Assembly: GCA_030151145.1 (NCBI GenBank)
Contig: JASLEL010000007.1
Coordinates: 1-7,551 of the forward strand
DNA: 7,551 bases
Origin: Aquirhabdus sp.
GTDB taxonomy: Bacteria > Pseudomonadota > Gammaproteobacteria > Pseudomonadales > Moraxellaceae
Direction of reading: 5' to 3'
The notes beneath the pieces are model-generated. The model ran no database searches, was not told where the DNA came from, and saw only the letters and a program-made list of their open reading frames with translations. Positions 1-5,127 of this stretch are shown one piece after another. The stretch's first letter is position 1. Each line of letters opens with the position of its first letter. A program made the position numbers and the translations under genes.

Positions 1-14
1 GGTGTGTGCTTGAT

Positions 15-38
15 GACCTGCAGATCAGGTCTGTTTTT
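15..38 (+). terminator. Intrinsic terminator of an upstream plus-strand gene
   Basis: GACCTG (15-20) and CAGGTC (26-31) form a perfect 6-bp stem around a five-base loop. TGTTTTT follows directly, which is the layout of a Rho-independent terminator read on the plus strand. The reverse orientation lacks a T-run after the stem, so it should act one way only. It implies a plus-strand gene ending at or before the window start and converging on the minus-strand gene at 87-1646. The stem is short, so termination may be partial. Confidence 0.55.
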
Positions 39-86
39 ATGTCAGAATTATGCAAGGTTAGCATGCTTTGCCGCTGTGGCAAGACA

Positions 87-1646
87 TCATTGAACCTCCA
101 CATCAATCAAGCAAGACGTGAAGCCGCGCTCATCGAACCAGCAGACTCCCTCCTGCACAGGAATCAGGACTAAGGTGTAGTGTCCGGCTACCTCGGGAGA
201 CTGGATCTGCATCGGCACTCTCAAGGGGATTTGAGGGAGTACTTCTTCGGTATGCAGAGGTGTGCGTATACCATCATGAACTTGAATTTCAAGGTTTTTG
301 CTTTGCCAATGATAAGATAGGTTGATGGGTAAATCTAAAAAATTTTTCCAGCTCTGCGTGGATAAGTTCAATAGCTCAACATCCAGTCTGAATTGCTCTG
401 ATCTGCCAATGGTCGTGATCGGCGTGAGTATGGTCATGATCCCTGTGGTGTCATTAACTGCGTGAACCGTCATATCATCAATCTGGTGGGTGGCGATACG
501 CAGTGCCGGTGTCAGCAGTTGTGATGGTATGTTCGGGCTGTCTGGCTTACTGAATGTGATCGTGGATTCATAGGTCAGGAGTTCGCGATAGCCTTTTAAA
601 CCATATTGAGAGAGGGCGCAGACCATTTTGTAGGTGCCCTGCGGCAGATGATGGACCGGACATGCAATGTCGATACGGTAATGACCGGGATGCGCAAGCG
701 TATGCCTTGATGTCCGGGCATTGTGGGTGGCATCCAGGACGAGCCGATCATGATGGTCAAACAAAGATGTGCGAATGCCCAGATGCTCAATGACTCCATT
801 AGACCGTACATTTAGATGTAAGCGGAGCGCGTGATTGGTGATTTGGACTGGTGGGTTGCCGATACAGAAATAGAGTTCGGCTGGCTTATACAGACGATAA
901 CGTTTTGAGCTGCTTTTGTGGTTGTGCAGATCGGTACGATTGGCATACCAATCTTTGAGCGTCTGATAGAACTGCAGATCGATCAGGTTTATTTCCGTGA
1001 GTTTGGCATGCAGGGCGGGGGAAATCTCATGCACTGTAGGTCGACCTTTGGTGACGTTGAAACGTGGCATGGGAGCAATTTCGCGGATGTGCAGTAATCC
1101 TCGGACATCGTTGATAAACTGAGGCATATCTTCATAAAGCCCCCACAGATCATAGTGTGTGATGGCCATCAGTGCTTCCTGCAGCCGAATATCATCGGTC
1201 CGCAGGCGCGTACTGATGATATTTGAGAAATGTTCGATATAGGGGTTCTGGATATACCAGTCCAGCATCACATCATGATCTTCGCCATCGGAGGTGATGA
1301 AGCGGTGTGCCGCTTCCCATAGCCCAGGATATTGATCGGGCGTATGGTTGTTGACGACAAAAAATAACCATGAGATCGCTCGGTCAATTGGCTCGCGGAT
1401 GCAGGTGATGTATTGGTAGTGGGGGGTGAGGCCTTTGCCGTCAAAAGCGACATGCGCAGAAATGATGGGGTAGAGACCGCCATACTTTTTGATCAGTGCC
1501 TGATGCATGCCGACCGAATTATCCGTCACGGCTCCCGTACCTAAATTTTCCCGAAACCAGGCATTCACCGCTTGACCAGCGGTTTTAGGGAGGTGGTCGA
1601 AAATAACTCGGCCATTAAACACGCGGTTTTTGCCTGTCCCGATCAA
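87..1646 (-). CDS. Sulfotransferase-family protein with two C-terminal beta-sandwich modules
   Basis: The 519-residue product has three apparent parts. Residues 14-235 resemble a PAPS-dependent sulfotransferase of the heparan 2-O-sulfotransferase type. HLPKTAGQ (18-25) matches the 5'-phosphosulfate loop, and the REPIDRAIS stretch (84-92) matches the 3'-phosphate-binding motif, with R84 and S92 as the expected contacts. Residues about 255-365 look like a Wzt C-terminal-type sandwich (IRTSLFDHHDRLVLDATHN at 291-309). Residues about 410-519 carry a YHW...DGIRTPL...G-Y...VQEGVCWF pattern that I recall as a module of bacterial polysaccharide glycosyltransferases and methyltransferases. There is no signal peptide or membrane segment, so it is probably cytoplasmic. 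I infer that it sulfates a surface glycan, with the sandwich modules binding sugar; the acceptor is unknown. The start is TTG (1644-1646): in-frame codons back to the TAA at 1716-1718 include no ATG, GTG or TTG, and AAGG lies 7 nt upstream. No polysaccharide cluster is visible nearby. Confidence 0.8.
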   Translation of the reverse strand: MIGTGKNRVFNGRVIFDHLPKTAGQAVNAWFRENLGTGAVTDNSVGMHQALIKKYGGLYPIISAHVAFDGKGLTPHYQYITCIREPIDRAISWLFFVVNNHTPDQYPGLWEAAHRFITSDGEDHDVMLDWYIQNPYIEHFSNIISTRLRTDDIRLQEALMAITHYDLWGLYEDMPQFINDVRGLLHIREIAPMPRFNVTKGRPTVHEISPALHAKLTEINLIDLQFYQTLKDWYANRTDLHNHKSSSKRYRLYKPAELYFCIGNPPVQITNHALRLHLNVRSNGVIEHLGIRTSLFDHHDRLVLDATHNARTSRHTLAHPGHYRIDIACPVHHLPQGTYKMVCALSQYGLKGYRELLTYESTITFSKPDSPNIPSQLLTPALRIATHQIDDMTVHAVNDTTGIMTILTPITTIGRSEQFRLDVELLNLSTQSWKNFLDLPINLSYHWQSKNLEIQVHDGIRTPLHTEEVLPQIPLRVPMQIQSPEVAGHYTLVLIPVQEGVCWFDERGFTSCLIDVEVQ

Positions 1647-1653
1647 TTGATTG

Positions 1654-1658
1654 CCTTC
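1654..1658 (-). promoter_or_regulatory. Ribosome binding site supporting a TTG start
   Basis: Read on the minus strand this is GAAGG, 7 nt before the TTG start codon at 1646. It supports TTG initiation for the sulfotransferase fusion. The next plausible in-frame start is a GTG at codon 9; its spacing from a purine-rich stretch is poorer, and it leaves only five residues before the first strand leading to the PAPS loop. Confidence 0.5.
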
Positions 1659-1710
1659 AAGTATGTCGTGGTGTGGAGTTTGTGGGAGACTATTCCTCTT
1701 TGTTTCAGAC

Positions 1711-1733
1711 AGACCTTAATCACGTGATGGTCT
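1711..1733. promoter_or_regulatory. Nested inverted repeat upstream of the sulfotransferase gene
   Basis: ATCACGTGAT (1719-1728) is a perfect 10-bp palindrome. It is bracketed by AGACC (1711-1715) and GGTCT (1729-1733), which also pair, leaving TTA (1716-1718) as a bulge. The element lies about 70 bp upstream of the minus-strand TTG start, a normal place for an operator or a leader hairpin. Neither strand has a T-run after it, so a terminator is unlikely. The binding protein, if any, is unknown. Confidence 0.3.
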
Positions 1734-2201
1734 CGTCTTGAGATGGTTAATGCGAAAAGCATGCCGAATGGAGGGTATATATCTTGGGTTGAGAGACTGT
1801 TGCTGCCTATAGCTGCTTAGAGTCCATATCGTGCAGATGTTTCCGTGTTGAACTCCGTATGGATAGGGTGTGGATATCGTGTTGCTCATGATCAGGTGGT
1901 TAAATATATGGTTGCCGGCGTCATTTTGATGTGGATATCGATTTATTGGTCGAGAACGCTTCTCATTGGATGGCATGATGGTCCAAAAGTGATGCAAGGC
2001 ATCAGGAGCGCATGCTGAGAGATGGTGCAATCATGACAACATGACTGAGCTGGTTTCTTGTGGCATGAGCAGACCGGCGGTTTAGGTGAGCGTATCTTTT
2101 TCTTGTTTGTTAGATGCGGAGCGAGTCTCGCCTTCATGGCGACTTCCGGTTAGACTTGAATGCATGATTGTTTGATTAAATGCATTGGCCCATAGACTGT
2201 T

Positions 2202-3215
2202 ATGACTGAAACACGTGTATTGACCGGGATTACCACCACCGGCACCCCTCATCTGGGCAATTATGTGGGCGCGATTCGCCCGGCCATTCTGGCAAGTCAG
2301 GACCCACAGGTCCGTTCTTACTATTTCATGGCGGACCTGCATGCCCTGATCAAGAGTCAGGACGCCGAGCGGGTCTACCAGTCGCGTCTTGAGATTGCCG
2401 CCACGTGGCTGGCGTTAGGTCTGGATACCAGTCGGGCGGTTTTTTACCGGCAGTCCGATGTGCCTGAGACGACCGAGCTGATGTGGATGTTGGCCTGTGT
2501 CTGCGACAAGGGTCGTATGAACCGTGCCCATGCCTACAAGGCTGCCGTGGCGGACAATCAGGCGGAGAGTCTGGATGATGATAAAGGCATCACCATGGGG
2601 CTCTTCTCCTATCCGGTGCTGATGGCTGCGGACATGCTGCTGTTCAATGCGCAGAAGGTGCCGGTCGGTCGCGATCAGATCCAGCATATCGAGATGGCGC
2701 GTGACATGGCGACACGCTTTAACTATCTCTACAAGGACGAGTTTTTTACTCTGCCTGAAGCCGTGGTCGATGAGACCACCGATGTGCTGGTGGGGCTGGA
2801 CGGTCGCAAGATGTCGAAGAGCTATAACAACACCATCCCGCTGTTCTCAACCGAAAAAGAACTGCTCAAGCTGATCCGCAAGATCGTGACCAACTCCCTG
2901 GAGCCGGGACAGCCCAAAGACTGGAAGACCTGTTCGCTCTATCAAATCTATGCAGCGTTTGCCTCTGCTGACGAAGCGGCAGCGATGCGGGTGAAATATG
3001 AAGAGGGCATCGGCTGGGGAGCAGCCAAGAATGAGGTGTTTGAGCATCTGAATGCGATCTTGAGCGCACCTCGCGAGCGTTACATGCAACTTATGCAAGA
3101 GCCGGGTCATATCGAAGAGATTCTGCTGCAGGGTGCCGCACGCGCACGCGATGAGGCTACGCCATTTTTGGCCCGCTTACGCAAGGCTGTGGGGCTAGGG
3201 CGCTTCACGGGATGA
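2202..3215 (+). CDS. trpS: Tryptophanyl-tRNA synthetase
   Basis: This class I aminoacyl-tRNA synthetase activates tryptophan with ATP and charges tRNA-Trp in the cytoplasm. The 337-residue length is normal for compact bacterial TrpRS. The HIGH-type signature appears as TPHLGN (15-20). ADLHAL (44-49) and VGRDQIQH (155-162) are typical active-site segments of the family, and the signature lysine loop KMSKS is at 203-207, so the enzyme looks intact. The start is secure: an in-frame TAG at 2193-2195 lies nine bases before the ATG, and the two codons between (ACT, GTT) are not start codons. No Shine-Dalgarno sequence precedes the ATG. Gaps on both sides exceed 500 bp, so it is probably transcribed alone, and a hairpin follows the stop codon. 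No tryptophan-rich leader peptide or other attenuation signal was recognised. Confidence 0.96.
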   Translation: MTETRVLTGITTTGTPHLGNYVGAIRPAILASQDPQVRSYYFMADLHALIKSQDAERVYQSRLEIAATWLALGLDTSRAVFYRQSDVPETTELMWMLACVCDKGRMNRAHAYKAAVADNQAESLDDDKGITMGLFSYPVLMAADMLLFNAQKVPVGRDQIQHIEMARDMATRFNYLYKDEFFTLPEAVVDETTDVLVGLDGRKMSKSYNNTIPLFSTEKELLKLIRKIVTNSLEPGQPKDWKTCSLYQIYAAFASADEAAAMRVKYEEGIGWGAAKNEVFEHLNAILSAPRERYMQLMQEPGHIEEILLQGAARARDEATPFLARLRKAVGLGRFTG

Positions 3216-3223
3216 TTTTGCGA

Positions 3224-3255
3224 CTGTCGTATGTCGGTGATCCGGCATGCGACGG
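3224..3255 (+). terminator. Strong 3' hairpin after trpS, no U-run
   Basis: The plus-strand RNA can fold into a stem of about 14 bp, pairing 3224-3237 with 3242-3255 around the loop UGAU. It has three G-U pairs (3225/3254, 3230/3249, 3234/3245). In the complementary strand those pairs become A-C mismatches, so the structure favours plus-strand RNA. It starts nine bases after the trpS stop codon. No U-run follows, so it is better read as a 3'-end stabilising structure or a Rho-assisted stop than as a classic intrinsic terminator. Confidence 0.45.
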
Positions 3256-3572
3256 CATGAGCAAGTAGATATGTGGCGTAGCTCTATGATGACGCGCTGC
3301 TCTACATGCGATGTGTCTCTGTATGCACCGGGCGCCTTGAGGAATCTGGCTTTCTCAATCTCATCTATTTGGTTTGATTGCACGATGGACTGTACAACGA
3401 CCATGCGGCATTTGGTCGGTTTCATTAGAAATGTGAATGATTCTGACCAGATGATCTTACATATCGGTATGACATCTCCACACTTTCTGCGGATTATTTT
3501 GCGAACATGCCTGTGCTGGCATTGAGCACCGCGTGTTTATTGCCAAAAAAATTATTTGCATTTCATTTCAAT

Positions 3573-3588
3573 ATCACATCTTTGTGAT
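3573..3588. promoter_or_regulatory. Inverted repeat ATCACA-TCTT-TGTGAT
   Basis: Two perfect 6-bp arms flank a four-base centre in an AT-rich stretch about 165 bp before mdtA. It could be an operator for a dimeric regulator. GTTTTTC follows, so a weak AT-rich terminator read on the plus strand is an alternative. It is not a CRP site: the half-sites are in the opposite order (TCACA then TGTGA). Confidence 0.35.
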
Positions 3589-3712
3589 GTTTTTCTGCTA
3601 AACCTATTGCGCGCTTTTTGCCTGTCCATGCCGCAGGTGTGGTCTGAGGCCTGAGCATGCGCGGTAATATGCAGACATACTGTGATCAACGGCTCTTTTT
3701 CGTCTTTTTTTT

Positions 3713-3728
3713 GCAATTCTCGAATTGC
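3713..3728. promoter_or_regulatory. 16-bp palindrome just before mdtA, candidate operator
   Basis: GCAATTC (3713-3719) and GAATTGC (3722-3728) are perfect 7-bp arms with a two-base centre. The element ends 22 bp before the mdtA ATG and directly follows an eight-T run (3705-3712). Its size, symmetry and position suit a TetR- or MarR-type operator, a common form of efflux control, but no regulator gene is in the window. No T-run follows on either strand, so it is not a terminator. Confidence 0.45.
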
Positions 3729-3750
3729 GTGTGAGTGAATCGGATTTTCT

Positions 3751-5115
3751 ATGGCCATTGAACCCCCTGTTGACCATCAACCTACTCCTGCCTCTCCACA
3801 ACCCGCAGGGGCGACCCCGCCACGCCGTTCAGGAATCTGGCGTCTGATCAAGTGGCTGGTCTTCCTGGCTATCGTGGTACTGGGGATCGGCTGGATCTGG
3901 CAGCATTTCCACGCAGCACCGGCTGGTGGTCAGGGCGGCGGTGGCAAGGGACAGGGGCGCCGCGGCGGCTTGGCACCCGGTCAGGTGATGCCGGTACAGG
4001 CGAGCAAGCTGGTGGCAGGTGATCTGAATATCTATGTGACGGCGCTGGGCAGTGTCGTGCCACTCAATGCCGTGACGGTGAATACCCGCGTCGGTGGTCA
4101 GCTGATGTCGGTCAACTTTGCCGAGGGGCAAGAGGTGCATCAGGGTGATGTGCTGCTGCAGATCGACCCGCGCCCTTATCAGGTGGTGCTGACGCAGAAC
4201 GAAGGCCAACTGACCCGTGATCAGGCGCAGTTGCTCAGTGCCAAACAGGATCTGGCCCGTTATCAACAATTGGTCAAATCTGCGTCGATTTCGCAGCAAC
4301 AATACGATCAGCAGGTCGCGCTGGTCCATCAGTATGAAGGGACTGTGAAGTCTGATCAGGGTCTGGTCGATAGTGCCAAGCTGAATCTTGAGTATTGTAA
4401 GGTACTGGCTCCGGTCAGTGGGCGTCTGGGCCTGCGTCTGGTTGATCCGGGCAATATCGTACAGGCCAATGGCACGGGGATTGTGACCATCAATCAGTTC
4501 AAGCCGATCTATGTCAGCTACGCCATCCCTGAAGATCAGGTGCAAAGTGTCCTGAAACAGGTCCATGGTGGTCAGCGACTGCGGGTGGATGCATTTGACC
4601 GTGCGCAGCAGAATCTTTTGGCAACCGGCGAGCTCAGCAGTCTGGATAACAGCATCGATGCGACCACCGGTACGCTGAAAATGAAAGCCAAGTTTGGAAA
4701 TGACAGCGAAAATCTGTATCCAAATCAGTTCGTCAATGTACGCATGCTGGTCGAAACCCAGCATAACACCACGCTGTTGCCGTCGGCGGCGATCCAGCGC
4801 GGTACTAAAGGCACTTTCGTCTATGTGGTGAATCCGGACAGTACCGTGACGGCAACGCCAGTCAAGCTCGGTGCGGTCGATGGTGACAATACCGGCGTGA
4901 TCAGCGGTGTCAACGCGGGTGATCAGGTGGTATTTGACGGTGCTGACAAGCTTAAAGACGGTGCCAAAGTACGGGTGATCGATCCCAAGGCGCATGATGC
5001 AGGCAACGATGACGCAGCCAGCGCAGCATCTGCCAAGGGTGGCTGGAGTGGAAAGCATGGTGGCGGTCATCATCACCACGGCGGTGATCAGTCTCAAGCA
5101 CCAGCAGCCTCGTAA
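3751..5115 (+). CDS. mdtA: RND efflux periplasmic adaptor, MdtA type
   Basis: This is the membrane-fusion protein that links an RND pump in the inner membrane to an outer-membrane channel. The 454-residue product has a Pro-rich cytoplasmic start (1-30), one membrane anchor (about 31-50), a Gly/Lys/Arg-rich linker (58-74), lipoyl half-motifs (about 104-140 and 218-245) around a Gln-rich alpha-helical hairpin (141-213), a beta-barrel (about 250-340) and a membrane-proximal domain (about 343-412). LAPVSGRLGLRLVDPGN (219-235) is a typical family signature. No lipobox Cys is seen; it is anchored by the N-terminal helix. It is longer than E. coli MdtA (about 415 residues), and part of the excess is a low-complexity tail with a His cluster (H436, H440-H443). 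The ATG is the first start after the in-frame TGA at 3736-3738; the Shine-Dalgarno is weak (GGA at 3742-3744). It is the first gene of an operon with mdtB. Confidence 0.9.
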   Translation: MAIEPPVDHQPTPASPQPAGATPPRRSGIWRLIKWLVFLAIVVLGIGWIWQHFHAAPAGGQGGGGKGQGRRGGLAPGQVMPVQASKLVAGDLNIYVTALGSVVPLNAVTVNTRVGGQLMSVNFAEGQEVHQGDVLLQIDPRPYQVVLTQNEGQLTRDQAQLLSAKQDLARYQQLVKSASISQQQYDQQVALVHQYEGTVKSDQGLVDSAKLNLEYCKVLAPVSGRLGLRLVDPGNIVQANGTGIVTINQFKPIYVSYAIPEDQVQSVLKQVHGGQRLRVDAFDRAQQNLLATGELSSLDNSIDATTGTLKMKAKFGNDSENLYPNQFVNVRMLVETQHNTTLLPSAAIQRGTKGTFVYVVNPDSTVTATPVKLGAVDGDNTGVISGVNAGDQVVFDGADKLKDGAKVRVIDPKAHDAGNDDAASAASAKGGWSGKHGGGHHHHGGDQSQAPAAS

Positions 5116-5116
5116 C

Positions 5117-5121
5117 GGAGG
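5117..5121 (+). promoter_or_regulatory. Strong ribosome binding site of mdtB
   Basis: GGAGG sits six bases before the mdtB ATG (5128) and just after the mdtA stop codon (TAA, 5113-5115). It fixes the mdtB start and contrasts with the weak site before mdtA, which would help the pump subunit be made at least as efficiently as the adaptor from the shared transcript. Confidence 0.85.
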
Positions 5122-5127
5122 CCGGCC

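Larger units (their letters stand above)
1647..2201. other. Divergent spacer with no credible gene
   Basis: These 555 bp separate the minus-strand sulfotransferase gene from trpS. Short open frames exist on the minus strand (for example 1716-2030 and 1943-2137), but their translations are rich in His, Ser, Cys and Pro, have no recognisable motif, and lack a convincing start context. By eye the base composition is more AT-rich than trpS. The spacer should hold promoters for both genes, but I found no clear -35/-10 pair. Small inverted repeats are present: AGACC/GGTCT around ATCACGTGAT (1711-1733), GAGAA/TTCTC (1952-1964), TGATGC/GCATCA (1990-2004) and TCGCC/GGCGA (2128-2142). A degraded gene cannot be excluded without a translated search. 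Confidence 0.6.
3216..3750. other. Spacer before the efflux operon, no credible gene
   Basis: These 535 bp separate trpS from mdtA. A 92-codon frame (3247-3525, +) starts inside the trpS 3' hairpin and gives a Cys-, Met- and Arg-scattered product with no motif, so I do not call it. The stretch around 3540-3600 is strikingly AT-rich and is the likeliest promoter zone. A weak match is TTGTGA (3582-3587) with TATTGC (3605-3610) at 17-bp spacing, too poor to annotate. Two inverted repeats (3573-3588 and 3713-3728) and an eight-T run (3705-3712) are the other visible structures. Confidence 0.6.

Noticed and set aside
68..82. Small hairpin TTGCC/GGCAA just after the sulfotransferase stop codon
   Set aside because: The 5-bp stem has no T-run on the minus strand, so it is too weak to call as a terminator.
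1716..2030. 104-codon minus-strand frame in the left spacer
   Set aside because: Its composition is unlike a protein, it has no motif and no convincing ribosome binding site, and it overlaps the nested palindrome.
2193..2198. TAGACT as a trpS -10 box with TTGATT (2172-2177) as -35
   Set aside because: The spacing is only 15 bp and the boxes are imperfect, and it would give a nearly leaderless transcript. It is mentioned as a possibility but not annotated as a promoter.
3247..3525. 92-codon plus-strand frame after trpS
   Set aside because: The start codon lies inside the trpS 3' hairpin, there is no ribosome binding site, and the Cys/Met/Arg-rich product has no recognisable feature.
3573..3588. 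Possible CRP site
   Set aside because: CRP needs TGTGA then TCACA with six bases between; here the order is reversed and the gap is four bases.
1627..3627. 13-bp exact repeat TTTTTGCCTGTCC at 1627-1639 and 3615-3627
   Set aside because: One copy is inside the sulfotransferase coding region. A 13-bp match somewhere in 7.5 kb is expected by chance about as often as not.
3829..5097. Open frame of 422 codons on the minus strand
   Set aside because: It lies wholly antisense to mdtA, whose product has clear family domains. The antisense product has no recognisable motif and is His- and Arg-rich, as expected from a shadow frame.
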